Program-made: the position numbers and the translations under genes
Shown: one piece after another, positions 1 through 7,721 of the stretch
Layout of the letters: the number at the start of each line of letters is the position of its first letter
Position numbering within the stretch: position 1 is the first letter of the stretch
NCBI GenBank assembly: GCA_028683835.1
Contig: JAQUHB010000001.1
Coordinates: 1-64,000 of the forward strand
From: Sulfurimonadaceae bacterium
GTDB lineage: Bacteria > Campylobacterota > Campylobacteria > Campylobacterales > Sulfurimonadaceae
Reading direction: 5' to 3'
Length of the DNA: 64,000 nucleotides
Notes under the pieces: model-generated
The model's database searches: none
What the model was told of the DNA's origin: nothing
What the model saw: the letters and a program-made list of their open reading frames with translations, nothing else

Positions 1-18
1 CGTGTGCTCTTCCGATCT
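1..18. other. Illumina adapter remnant at contig end
   Basis: The first 18 bases, CGTGTGCTCTTCCGATCT, are exactly the 3' end of the Illumina TruSeq read-2 adapter. Genomic sequence starts at base 19, inside an open reading frame. This is sequencing artefact, not biology, and it marks the window start as a raw contig end. Confidence 0.97.
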
Positions 19-224
19 AAAGTGATGGCACGGTTTGAGGGATGCGAGCGGTGAAAAAGATCGCCCGTGTGGATGATGAAGTCGGGTTTTATCTCTATGA
101 TCTGCTTGACAACTTGAGAGAAAGCATCGTAAAAATCCGCCTCTCTTTGGTTGATGTTTTCGTCATTTAGAACATCAAGGTCATTGAAGCCCAGATGTGT
201 GTCGCTAAAGTGAATAATATTCAA
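19..224 (-). CDS. SbcD-like metallophosphoesterase, N-terminal fragment
   Basis: This is the first 68 codons of a gene cut off by the contig end. The frame opens with SDTHLGF near residue 7 and has HTGDLFH near residue 52, which are the first two metal-binding motifs of calcineurin-like phosphoesterases of the SbcD/Mre11 type. These nucleases, with an SbcC ATPase, process hairpins and DNA ends. The start is probably TTG at 224: an in-frame TAG lies five codons upstream and AGAGGAA sits about 6 bases before the TTG. It reads in the same direction as, and 21 bases after, the diguanylate cyclase gene. The downstream sbcC partner, if present, is outside the window. The family is clear; the exact member is less certain because only the N-terminus is visible. 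Confidence 0.8.
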
Positions 225-245
225 AGAGAGTTCCTCTATAAAAGT

Positions 246-2231
246 TTATGCGTTGAATTTTTCAACTCGATTTTTACCGTTTTCCTTTGCTTTATAGAGT
301 GCTTGATCTGCTTCTATAAAGATGGTATCGCTGTGACTGAGCTTTTTGATCTGTGCGACTCCAAAACTGCAAGTGATATTTTTTCCAAACTCAAATTCCA
401 GCATTTGTATAGAAGCTCTGATCTCATCCGCTTTTTTTACTGCTTGGTCTATATTTGTATTGAGCATGAGTATCACAAACTCTTCACCGCCCCATCTTGC
501 AAAGATATCAGATTCTCTTAATAGCTGTGTGACGCAAGTAGTGATCTTGATCAACACTTCATCGCCTTGTTTATGGCCAAAGCTATCATTAATCATCTTG
601 AAATCATCTATATCAAAGAGGATAAGAGAGATATTCGTATCATATCGCTCGCCTCTTTGAATCTCTTTTTCAAAGAAAGTGTCAAACATTTGTCTGTTAT
701 ATATTTTTGTCAGATGATCATGTGAAGCAAGGAAATTAAAATGCTGTTTATCTTTAAGAACCTGTTTATATTCCGTAGTATCATTGATAAATGCTACAAA
801 ACATTCGACTCCCTCGACATCGATAAGCTGTAGATGTATAAACACATTATAATCGGTACCATCTTTTCTTCTATGTAGCGTTTCAAAGATCTGTGTTTGT
901 TTTGAGCCGTCTAAAAGTGGTTTTAACAGATCTTGAAACTCCTCATCGCTTAAATAGGGCTTGAGGTCTAAGGGTTTCATATATTGTAACTCTTCTAAAG
1001 TATATCCTGCATTTGTTTGAGCGCATTTGTTGGCAAAAATAAAATAAAGCGTCGTCTTATCAAATATATAGATCTCATTGAGACTGTCATTGATGATATC
1101 TTCAAATCCTTTTGCTTTGGTATAGAGTTTTTCAAGAGGCTTGATAACACATCTTCGGATAATGGACTTAATAACAAAATATCCGCTGAAAATCAATAAA
1201 AACGAGACAAAAATTGTCCAGATATAGATGCCTCTTAAGATAGAATCAAACTGACTGGCGATTTCACTATCATCAATCTCACTAACAACCGCCCAATGAA
1301 GAGTATCAAACTTAAAGGCTGAATATACAGATAAAACAGAGAGATTTCTATAATCTTGTACAATAGCAGATCCGCTTTTTCCACTCAGTGCTTCATCGAT
1401 ACTTTTTGTATAGACTTTAGAGTGATTTGGATCAAGAAATGAGTTTTTTACAGAGTATCTTTTTTCAAGAAAACTGTCACTTCGAAAGAGATGGTCTTGA
1501 CCTATGGCATAAGTCTCGTAGGTTTTAAGATCGCCAGACTTTACATGGACAAGTGTATTGACGGAGGTGCTTGGCATCTTGATCATGACGATGGAGATCA
1601 GTTTTCCTTTATCAAAGACAGGTGCACCCACAAGCATAACGGGTACATCTGTATATAAGACGGGAATATGCATGTCACTTATATGTGTTACGTTGGTTTC
1701 AATCACTTTTTTCCATAATTTTGTCATTTCACTATTTTCAAAAGCTTTAGAATAAAGATTTTTGCCAATATACTGTTTATAATTTAAAGAGGAGAGGATG
1801 TCTCCGTCTTGAGCATCCATGATAAGAATATCTGTGTACATATACTGTTTTAAAAAATTGCTGAGATATTCTCTGTATGGATCAGGAATAGTCGTGTTTT
1901 TATCTGTGATCGACTGGAGTTCATGAGCATCGAGCAGACGGCTGAGATCAATGATAGTTTGATTTGAAGCTAAAGCAGTGACATCAGCTTCTCTGTCTTG
2001 AAAAAAGAGCTGAAGATTATGGGTTTTTATCGTATTGATCGATGAGAGTTGGTCAAAAACATGGCTATAAAGTATTGCTCTACTTTTTTGGGAATAGAAG
2101 TAAGTCATCAGCAACATTGCAATAGATAAAGCGATAAAACCAAATAATGAGAGCAGAAGTTGCGGTCTACTCCTGATATTTTTAATATTCTCTTTCATTA
2201 TAGCTACCCATGATTTCATGATTTGTAGCAT
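246..2231 (-). CDS. Membrane PAS-GGDEF diguanylate cyclase with large periplasmic sensor
   Basis: Makes c-di-GMP from two GTP. A membrane helix near residues 25-46 is followed by about 290 periplasmic residues of dCache-like sensor, a second helix near 336-358, a PAS domain near 375-490 and a C-terminal GGDEF domain. The catalytic motif is intact (RWGGEEF) and an allosteric I-site RESD lies five residues before it, so the enzyme should be active and product-inhibited. Start codon is uncertain: a TATAAT lies only 7-12 bases before the first ATG, so the methionine at codon 12 (base 2198, MKENIKN) may be the true start. It lies downstream of cheR in the same direction, separated by 129 bases. 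The ligand of the sensor cannot be read from the sequence. Confidence 0.9.
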   Translation of the reverse strand: MLQIMKSWVAIMKENIKNIRSRPQLLLSLFGFIALSIAMLLMTYFYSQKSRAILYSHVFDQLSSINTIKTHNLQLFFQDREADVTALASNQTIIDLSRLLDAHELQSITDKNTTIPDPYREYLSNFLKQYMYTDILIMDAQDGDILSSLNYKQYIGKNLYSKAFENSEMTKLWKKVIETNVTHISDMHIPVLYTDVPVMLVGAPVFDKGKLISIVMIKMPSTSVNTLVHVKSGDLKTYETYAIGQDHLFRSDSFLEKRYSVKNSFLDPNHSKVYTKSIDEALSGKSGSAIVQDYRNLSVLSVYSAFKFDTLHWAVVSEIDDSEIASQFDSILRGIYIWTIFVSFLLIFSGYFVIKSIIRRCVIKPLEKLYTKAKGFEDIINDSLNEIYIFDKTTLYFIFANKCAQTNAGYTLEELQYMKPLDLKPYLSDEEFQDLLKPLLDGSKQTQIFETLHRRKDGTDYNVFIHLQLIDVEGVECFVAFINDTTEYKQVLKDKQHFNFLASHDHLTKIYNRQMFDTFFEKEIQRGERYDTNISLILFDIDDFKMINDSFGHKQGDEVLIKITTCVTQLLRESDIFARWGGEEFVILMLNTNIDQAVKKADEIRASIQMLEFEFGKNITCSFGVAQIKKLSHSDTIFIEADQALYKAKENGKNRVEKFNA

Positions 2232-2237
2232 TATTGT

Positions 2238-2243
2238 ATTATA
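2238..2243 (-). promoter_or_regulatory. Probable -10 box of the diguanylate cyclase gene
   Basis: TATAAT on the minus strand in the gap between cheR and the cyclase gene. Its position, 7 bases before the first ATG at 2231, suggests either a leaderless message or a downstream translation start. No -35 box is obvious, as is usual for this phylum. Confidence 0.45.
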
Positions 2244-2318
2244 TAAAGCTTAAGTCTTTTCAAATCTTTGTATCTTTTTGCAAAATCAAGAAGCAATCAT
2301 CGGTCTGATCGTTTTTTC

Positions 2319-2341
2319 CTAAAAACTTTATCTTTGTTCTG
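2319..2341 (-). repeat. Near-copy of the 3' end of glmU, downstream of cheR
   Basis: These 23 bases match 3774-3796 inside the end of glmU at 22 of 23 positions, in the same orientation. Translated in the equivalent frame, both give RTKIKFL, the start of the last segment of GlmU. Together the copies flank the cheB-cheR pair. The sequence fits a scar left when cheBR inserted next to glmU; chance similarity in AT-rich DNA is possible. Confidence 0.55.
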
Positions 2342-2360
2342 TTTGTACATAGATCTTGTA

Positions 2361-3164
2361 TTAGAAGAGATCGGCGTGACCAAAAAATATCTCATTCTTC
2401 TTCTCGTTTAATAGATTTTCTAAAATATCTTTAGCTTTTACTTTTGTCTCTTTATCAAAATAGATCAGCATATTTCTCGAAAACACAAAATCAAATTTTC
2501 CAATGCTAGAAAAATTCTCATCAAAGATATTCATTTTTCTAAAATCTACCGAGCTTTTGAAAAACTCTTTGAGTATATAATGTGATCCATTAAAATCAAA
2601 ATATTTCTCGATCAACTCTTGGGATAAATTTCTTAAATTTTTTGAGTTATAAACTGCATTTTTCGCTTTTTCTATGACCTCTTGATTGATATCGATACCT
2701 AAGATTGAAAATCTATTGTGAGGGATATTTGCTTCAAGGAAGGCTATAACGATGGAGTAAACCTCTTCTCCCGTTGAACAGGGCGCACAAAGAATCGTAA
2801 TATCGCTGTGAGTTGCTTTGACATTTTCTACAAGTTTTTCTATCTGTTTGTACTCTCTGTAAAAATATGTTTCATTCGTGGTCAGATAATCGATCAGTTC
2901 CTGCTTTAACAATGCATCTTTTTTAACGAAATCCAAACACTCTTGAAAACCTTTGAACGATCTTTTGGAACAAAAAGCGATCATCTTACTTTTGAGGATA
3001 CTCAGCTGAGAATCAAAATCCACACCTGTCTCATTTTTAAAATATTGTGCAAGGGGTAGAACATCATCAAAAGATGTTAGTCTCAGCTCATCTTGTTTGT
3101 GCTGCGGTTGAATCTCTTCTTCTTTTTTTTTCTTTTGAAAGAAACTGAACATATTATTTTCCAA
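2361..3164 (-). CDS. cheR: Chemotaxis protein methyltransferase CheR
   Basis: Methylates glutamates of chemoreceptors with S-adenosylmethionine and works against CheB in adaptation. The 267-residue protein has a Lys/Glu-rich N-terminus, the CheR motif NETYFYRE at 97-104, the SAM loop CAPCSTGEEVYS at 126-137 and FSRNMLIYFD near 230. Its first codons overlap the end of cheB by 11 bases, so the two are translated together and in fixed ratio. No pentapeptide-binding tether or TPR is visible. It lies between two short copies of glmU 3' sequence, suggesting the pair moved here as a unit. Confidence 0.95.
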   Translation of the reverse strand: MENNMFSFFQKKKKEEEIQPQHKQDELRLTSFDDVLPLAQYFKNETGVDFDSQLSILKSKMIAFCSKRSFKGFQECLDFVKKDALLKQELIDYLTTNETYFYREYKQIEKLVENVKATHSDITILCAPCSTGEEVYSIVIAFLEANIPHNRFSILGIDINQEVIEKAKNAVYNSKNLRNLSQELIEKYFDFNGSHYILKEFFKSSVDFRKMNIFDENFSSIGKFDFVFSRNMLIYFDKETKVKAKDILENLLNEKKNEIFFGHADLF

Positions 3165-3720
3165 ACTCTTGTATGGTATGAATGATTTTATTCAATGAAA
3201 GTACATCTATATCTTTTACCAGCTCTTTAGCCCGCATCGGCATCCCGTAAATGATAGCACTCTCCTTTGATTCTGCGATGAGTGTTGCATTGCATTTTGA
3301 AAGTTTCAGCATGGCCGTAGCACCGTCATCACCGATACCTGTCAAGATAATCGCCATGATTTCATATTTACCGCAGAGCTTAGTAGCAGAAGAAAAAAGT
3401 TGATTTATATCAGGATTGTAAAGGGATTGATTGTGACCCTCTTGTGTCAGAAGTTTGACTCTATCATCTGCCAACTCAAATTCACAGTTTTTTTCGCATA
3501 TATAGATATTTGTATTTTCTAGCCAAGTTGTATTATGAGCTAGATTTACGCTAAGTGCGGAGATCTCATTGAGTCTTGAGGCAAAACTTTGTAGATATTC
3601 AAAACCCATATGCTGTGCAATGACAATGATGGCATTAAAAGAGGAGGGCAAAGATGAAACTATCTTTTGAAGGTGACCCGGTCCTCCCGTGGAAGAACCT
3701 ATCAGGATGATTTTTTGCAT
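3154..3720 (-). CDS. cheB: Receiver-less CheB methylesterase
   Basis: Removes methyl groups from chemoreceptors. The 188-residue protein is the catalytic domain alone: GSSTGG (Ser10), AQHM (His37) and GIGDDGA (Asp132) form the Ser-His-Asp triad. The N-terminal response-regulator domain of enterobacterial CheB is absent, as is known for Campylobacter jejuni, so activity cannot be set by phosphorylation from CheA through its own receiver. It begins 18 bases after glmU ends and overlaps cheR by 11 bases. No receptor or CheA gene lies next to it. Confidence 0.94.
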   Translation of the reverse strand: MQKIILIGSSTGGPGHLQKIVSSLPSSFNAIIVIAQHMGFEYLQSFASRLNEISALSVNLAHNTTWLENTNIYICEKNCEFELADDRVKLLTQEGHNQSLYNPDINQLFSSATKLCGKYEIMAIILTGIGDDGATAMLKLSKCNATLIAESKESAIIYGMPMRAKELVKDIDVLSLNKIIHTIQEFGK

Positions 3721-3738
3721 ATCAAGTTCAAGATTTAA

Positions 3739-5037
3739 TTATTTTTTTCCAAAGAATTTATAGTAAAAACCCTCTAAAAACTTTATCTTCGTTCTGCTGA
3801 TCGCAAGGCTTCCTTTTGGTACTGTCCCGCTTGTTACAGTCGTTCCAGCGGCGATCATAACATCATCTTCTATCGTCACGGGTGCTACGAGTTGGCTATC
3901 ACTTCCGATAAAGACATTTTTGCCGATGATGGTCTTGTATTTTTTTACGCCATCGTAGTTGCATGTAATCGTACCCGCACCGATGTTTGTACCCGTATCT
4001 ATCTCGCTGTCGCCAAGGTAGCTGAGGTGTCCCGCTTTGACTCCTTTGAGGATGCTTTTTTTTACCTCTACGAAGTTTCCGATATGCGTATTTAAAATCT
4101 CGCAAGCAGGGCGGATATGAGCAAGCGGCCCGACATCTGAATCGATAAGCACAGAATCTTCCACAACGCTTGAAGCCTTGATAATAGAGTTTGTGATGAC
4201 ACTGTTACCCGTAATACGGCAGTTGTTTTCGACGATACATTCACCCTCAAATACGACTCCCTCTTCGATGTAGATAGTGTGAGGCAGGTTCATGATAACG
4301 CCCTCAGCCATCCATTTGTTTCTGATACGTTCTTGCATGATCTCTTCAGAAGCCGCAAGGTCTATCTTGGAGTTTACACCTTTGAAATGCTCTTCATCCA
4401 CCAAAAGTGGTTTGATGACAAGTCCCTCATCTTTTGCCATTTTGATGACATCTGTGAGGTAGTATTCGTTTTGTGCATTTGCATTGGAGAGACGTGGAAT
4501 ATACGTTTCTAAAATCTCTTTTTTAAACGCATAGATCCCCGCATTGACCTGAGTGATGGCAAGTTCATACTCATTTGCATCTTTTTGCTCTACGATGTAG
4601 CTTACCTCGCCGTTTTCTATCTTCACGCGACCATAACCGCTTGGGTCTTTGAGGTCAAAGATAGAAAGTACGACATCGGCATTTGTATGTAAAAATCCGT
4701 TCAGTGCCTCGGCTGTGATAAGCGGCATATCTCCGTTTAAAACAAGCACTTTCTCATGTTTTGCCACGACATTTTTCATCGCTCCGCCGGTTCCTGGGAA
4801 GTTGATATCGTCTTGGACTACAAAAGTGACATCTGGGAAATCTTTGCTGATCTCTGCGATAACCGCATCTTTTTGATGCGCTACGACAATAGTGACATCA
4901 TCGCTTACATATAAGGACTCTTTTGTGATGTGATAGAGCATCGGTTTACCGCTTATTTTGTGAAGGACTTTGGCTTTTGGAGATTTCATGCGGCTGCCTT
5001 TGCCTGCAGCGAGGATGACTATAGAGATATTATTCAT
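3739..5037 (-). CDS. glmU: Bifunctional GlmU, UDP-GlcNAc synthesis
   Basis: Acetylates glucosamine-1-phosphate and then uridylylates it to UDP-GlcNAc, the precursor of peptidoglycan and lipid A and a likely precursor of the exopolysaccharide encoded further along. The N-terminal nucleotidyltransferase carries [15 protein letters not shown] at residues 10-24; the second half is a left-handed beta-helix of hexapeptide repeats with the acetyltransferase region ([18 protein letters not shown]). At 432 residues it is slightly shorter than the E. coli enzyme (456). It is transcribed away from the coaX group from its own TATAAT at 5072-5077. Its last codons are duplicated downstream of cheR. Confidence 0.97.
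   Translation of the reverse strand: MNNISIVILAAGKGSRMKSPKAKVLHKISGKPMLYHITKESLYVSDDVTIVVAHQKDAVIAEISKDFPDVTFVVQDDINFPGTGGAMKNVVAKHEKVLVLNGDMPLITAEALNGFLHTNADVVLSIFDLKDPSGYGRVKIENGEVSYIVEQKDANEYELAITQVNAGIYAFKKEILETYIPRLSNANAQNEYYLTDVIKMAKDEGLVIKPLLVDEEHFKGVNSKIDLAASEEIMQERIRNKWMAEGVIMNLPHTIYIEEGVVFEGECIVENNCRITGNSVITNSIIKASSVVEDSVLIDSDVGPLAHIRPACEILNTHIGNFVEVKKSILKGVKAGHLSYLGDSEIDTGTNIGAGTITCNYDGVKKYKTIIGKNVFIGSDSQLVAPVTIEDDVMIAAGTTVTSGTVPKGSLAISRTKIKFLEGFYYKFFGKK
3774..3796 (-). repeat. glmU 3' segment duplicated at 2319-2341
   Basis: This is the parental copy, inside the glmU coding region (RTKIKFLEG). It matches 2319-2341 at 22 of 23 bases as a direct repeat. Confidence 0.55.
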
Positions 5038-5071
5038 GAGTAAGACTTTTAAGTGATTTTTTATAAGTAGG

Positions 5072-5095
5072 ATTATACCAAAGTGGTACTATAAT
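5072..5095. promoter_or_regulatory. Divergent -10 boxes for glmU and the coaX-hisG group
   Basis: TATAAT occurs on the plus strand at 5090-5095, 34 bases before the ATG at 5129, and on the minus strand at 5077-5072, 35 bases before the glmU start. Between them they explain both divergent transcription units. A ribosome-binding site AAGGAAAA lies at 5113-5120. No -35 boxes are clear. Confidence 0.6.
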
Positions 5096-5128
5096 TACGC
5101 AATAGAGTATATAAGGAAAATCACGCCG

Positions 5129-5452
5129 ATGCAAACAGTAGTCGATTCACTTAGAGAAAGTGGTAACTTATATAAAAAGATGATAGAGGTAAAACCCTCA
5201 CAGCTAGGTGTAAGAAACAAGATAAAAATCTATCATGCGACAGATACGAGGGGCTATTTTAGTGCCATATTTGCCGTATCACAAAAGAGCAGACTTCTTA
5301 TGAAAGATGTTTTAAAATTTGAAGAGATCTATCACAAGCTCGTCATCTTCAGTGATCATAATTTTAAATACAAAATCCTTTTCTTGGATGCGCCTTTATG
5401 CTCAAAAGCGAGAGAAGCGTTTATGAGTTGTGGTTGGAGTATACAAGATTGA
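5129..5452 (+). CDS. Conserved-looking protein of unknown function, first gene of the coaX-hisG unit
   Basis: I do not recognise this 107-residue protein. It is predicted to be cytoplasmic, with no signal peptide, membrane helix or clear cofactor motif. It has a charged N-terminal helix and an alternating hydrophobic C-terminal half (KLVIFSDHNFKYKILFLD), plausible for a small alpha/beta fold. A good ribosome-binding site (AAGGAAAA) and a TATAAT precede it, and its stop codon overlaps the TTG start of coaX, so it is a real, translationally coupled gene. Position at the head of a unit with coaX and hisG hints at a housekeeping role but does not reveal it. Confidence 0.8.
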   Translation: MQTVVDSLRESGNLYKKMIEVKPSQLGVRNKIKIYHATDTRGYFSAIFAVSQKSRLLMKDVLKFEEIYHKLVIFSDHNFKYKILFLDAPLCSKAREAFMSCGWSIQD

Positions 5453-6066
5453 CCCTTTGTGACATAGGAAATACGACTTTCGACTTTTATAAAAACGGTG
5501 CAAAAGAGAAGATTTTTGTAGCCGATTATGAGCTGAAAAAGAGTGATGAAAAAGTATTTTATATCTGTGTGAATGAAAAAATTGCAAACGACCTCAAGAA
5601 CTTTTCAAACTGGATAGATTTAAAATATTTTGTAGATATGAAAAACTACTATGAGACAATGGGAATAGACCGAATTATGGGATGTGAAGCGGTGCAAAAC
5701 GGTGTTATTATTGATGCTGGAAGTGCCATAACCGTGGATGTCGTAAAAAACGGAGTATTTCAAGGCGGATACATCGCTTTAGGCTTATATACAAGCCACG
5801 AAGCATATCTGCAAATCTCTCCAAGACTCGACTACTCATATAACTTTGAGATAGATTTGGATAAAATGCCAAAAAATTCCCAGGATGCGCTCACTTACGG
5901 ACAGCTAGGTTTGCTGTATCGTGATGTCATGAGTCACTCTTTGCCGGTGTATCTCACAGGCGGAGACGCGTCTAAACTAAAAGCTATTTTCAAAGATGCA
6001 GTTGTAGATGAAGAGCTACTCTTTAAAGGGATGAAAAATATTATGAAAAAGGTTGATCTATGCTAA
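5449..6066 (+). CDS. coaX: Type III pantothenate kinase
   Basis: Phosphorylates pantothenate, the first step to coenzyme A. Motifs of the CoaX family are present: DIGNT at the N-terminus (phosphate-binding), GIDRI in the middle and DAGSAITVD, which carries the catalytic aspartate. The longest frame starts at 5398, but that would overlap the upstream gene by 55 bases and add 17 residues that CoaX proteins lack. TTG at 5449 overlaps the upstream TGA (TTGA) and follows GGAG by about 10 bases, giving 205 residues, a little shorter than most CoaX. It overlaps hisG by 7 bases. Confidence 0.9.
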   Translation: MTLCDIGNTTFDFYKNGAKEKIFVADYELKKSDEKVFYICVNEKIANDLKNFSNWIDLKYFVDMKNYYETMGIDRIMGCEAVQNGVIIDAGSAITVDVVKNGVFQGGYIALGLYTSHEAYLQISPRLDYSYNFEIDLDKMPKNSQDALTYGQLGLLYRDVMSHSLPVYLTGGDASKLKAIFKDAVVDEELLFKGMKNIMKKVDLC

Positions 6067-6686
6067 CGGTTGCACTTCCAAAAGGGCGTATTGCACAAGA
6101 AACTTTAGAGATTTTTGAGACTATTTTTGGCGATACTTTCGCATTTGATGACAGAAAACTGATTTTAGAAACAGAAAAATTCAAGTTTTTACTTGTAAGA
6201 AATCAGGATGTTGCGACTTATGTGTATCATCAAGCTGCAGATATCGGTGTGGTCGGACTTGACACTCTAGAAGAGCAGGGACTTGATGTTATCCGTCTTT
6301 TAGACCTTCGCCGTGGGATCTGTAAAGTGGCTATCGGGATGAGAAAGGGAGAAAAACTTGACCTTAGTAAACCTGAGATCAAGGTAGCGACAAAGATGGT
6401 AAACATCACAAAACGCTACTTTTCAGACCGTGCTATTGCCGCTGAGATCATCAAACTTTACGGTTCTATCGAGCTTGCTCCTCTTGTAGGACTTGCAGAT
6501 ATGATCGTAGATGTCGTTGAAACTGGTGCCACAATGAAGCAAAACGGTTTGGAAGTGGTTGAAGATATCATGGAATCTTCGACATACCTCATAGCAAACA
6601 AAAACAGCTTTTTTGAGAAAAAAAGCGAAGTGCTGGATATTTTTGAGAAAATAGAAAAAGTGATTAAAGCGGAGCAAAAAGCCTGA
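6060..6686 (+). CDS. hisG: ATP phosphoribosyltransferase, short form
   Basis: Condenses ATP with PRPP in the first committed step of histidine synthesis. The start LTVALPKGRI, the RNQDVATYV stretch, ADIGVVGLDTLEE and the PRPP loop region LADMIVDVVETGATMKQNGLE are typical. At 208 residues it lacks the C-terminal regulatory ACT-like domain, so it belongs to the short HisG form, which normally needs HisZ for activity and feedback control. No hisZ lies in this window. It overlaps coaX by 7 bases and shares one base with the next gene. Confidence 0.96.
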   Translation: MLTVALPKGRIAQETLEIFETIFGDTFAFDDRKLILETEKFKFLLVRNQDVATYVYHQAADIGVVGLDTLEEQGLDVIRLLDLRRGICKVAIGMRKGEKLDLSKPEIKVATKMVNITKRYFSDRAIAAEIIKLYGSIELAPLVGLADMIVDVVETGATMKQNGLEVVEDIMESSTYLIANKNSFFEKKSEVLDIFEKIEKVIKAEQKA

Positions 6687-7372
6687 TGACAAATCTTGAC
6701 CTTTATGCAAAAGCGGAACATCTCTTAGGTATAGAAGAAGCAACTGAAGAGCTTTACAACCTCTACCGTTCTGAACTTGATGATTACAAAGTAAAAACAC
6801 TCCTTGATGTTGGTTGCGGACGTGGCGGATTTATGCGCCGTATGATGAGTGACGGTGTTATATGTAAGGGTGTCGATCTAAGTCAAGTGATGGTGGATGA
6901 GTGTAAAGCCATCGGTCTTGATGCTGAGTGCATTGACGTAAGTGAAGTCGAAGGCAAATATGACGCAGTTGTTGCGATCTTCGATGTTTTGAATTTTCTT
7001 GATAAAGATGGACTGACGAAGTTTTTGGATGCGGTTGCGGAAAAACTAAACGATGATGGACTCTTTATTGCCGATATCAATACTCTTTACGGCTTTAGTG
7101 ATGTTGCTGAGGGTACGATGAGTAGTGAAAACGAAAAAGAGTTTCTTATCGTCGATGCTGTGTTTGAAAAAAATGAACTCCATACAAAGTTCACTCTTTT
7201 TGAAAAAAATGAAGATGAAAGATTTACAAAGTATCAAGATACGATCATCCAGTATTTTCATAAGATGCAGTTTTTTGAAAAAGTAAAATCACTCAAACTT
7301 GTAGATAAACAGACATTTTCGCTTTATGATGAACTTGATAAAAGTTTACTGATTTTTAAAAAAAGAGTTTAA
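6686..7372 (+). CDS. Class I SAM-dependent methyltransferase
   Basis: The 228-residue protein has a Rossmann methyltransferase fold: motif I LLDVGCGRGGF near residues 39-49, an acidic strand end at GVDLS (motif II), and AIFDVLNFL as motif IV. It is similar in layout to the Methyltransf_11/25 group, which act on small molecules, lipids or quinone precursors; the substrate cannot be told. It starts within the last base of hisG (TGATG), so it belongs to the same transcription unit. A hairpin terminator follows at 7379. Confidence 0.85.
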   Translation: MTNLDLYAKAEHLLGIEEATEELYNLYRSELDDYKVKTLLDVGCGRGGFMRRMMSDGVICKGVDLSQVMVDECKAIGLDAECIDVSEVEGKYDAVVAIFDVLNFLDKDGLTKFLDAVAEKLNDDGLFIADINTLYGFSDVAEGTMSSENEKEFLIVDAVFEKNELHTKFTLFEKNEDERFTKYQDTIIQYFHKMQFFEKVKSLKLVDKQTFSLYDELDKSLLIFKKRV

Positions 7373-7378
7373 GAGGAG

Positions 7379-7406
7379 TTTCATGAGAGAGCTAGCTCTC
7401 ATGAAA
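7379..7406. terminator. Bidirectional hairpin terminator
   Basis: TTTCATGAGAG and CTCTCATGAAA form a perfect 11-base stem around a 6-base loop, between the ends of two convergent genes. Stem ends are A/T-rich, but there is no long T run on either side, so termination strength is uncertain. Confidence 0.65.
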
Positions 7407-7410
7407 GTGA

Positions 7411-7638
7411 TTATTTAGCTTCTGCCGCTGGAGCTGCTTCTTCAGCTTTTTTCTCTACTTTTTTAGCTTTTTTAGCTTTTTTGTGAGCTTTATGAACTTT
7501 TTTCTCTACTTTTTTCTCAGCTTTTGCTGTTGCCGGTTTTTCAGTTTTTACTTCAGCTTTAGCGTCAGCTGCTGGTGCTTCTGCTGCAAATAGTGAAGTT
7601 AAGCCTAATGCTAATGCAAGTGCGATTATTTTTTTCAT
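7411..7638 (-). CDS. Small exported Ala/Lys-rich protein
   Basis: The 75-residue product has a clear signal peptide (MKKIIALALALGLTSLFA, cleavage after AAEA or nearby) followed by about 55 residues composed almost only of Ala, Lys, Glu, Pro, Thr and Val, with KKVEKK and HKKAKKAKK runs that resemble histone H1 tails. It is probably a disordered, strongly basic periplasmic or secreted protein. AAGGAT precedes the ATG. The promoter overlaps the end of the upstream histidine kinase gene and has an 11-bp direct repeat, so control by that two-component system is likely. Function is unknown; binding of anionic envelope polymers is only a guess. Confidence 0.85.
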   Translation of the reverse strand: MKKIIALALALGLTSLFAAEAPAADAKAEVKTEKPATAKAEKKVEKKVHKAHKKAKKAKKVEKKAEEAAPAAEAK

Positions 7639-7686
7639 GAGGTAGATCCTTTTTTATTTTTGGTTTCACATCTCTGTGTTGACGAA

Positions 7687-7721
7687 AGTATATGCTATGA
7701 AGTGTGAACTATTCGTGAACT
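7687..7721 (-). promoter_or_regulatory. Probable response-regulator operator and -10 box
   Basis: On the minus strand, AGTTCAC occurs twice with an 11-base period (7721-7715 and 7710-7704), followed 11 bases later by the -10 box TATACT (7692-7687). Tandem sites with 11-bp spacing just upstream of a -10 box are the classical layout for OmpR/PhoB-type regulators. The repeats lie in the last codons of the histidine kinase gene, and the promoter would drive the small exported protein at 7638. Confidence 0.55.
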
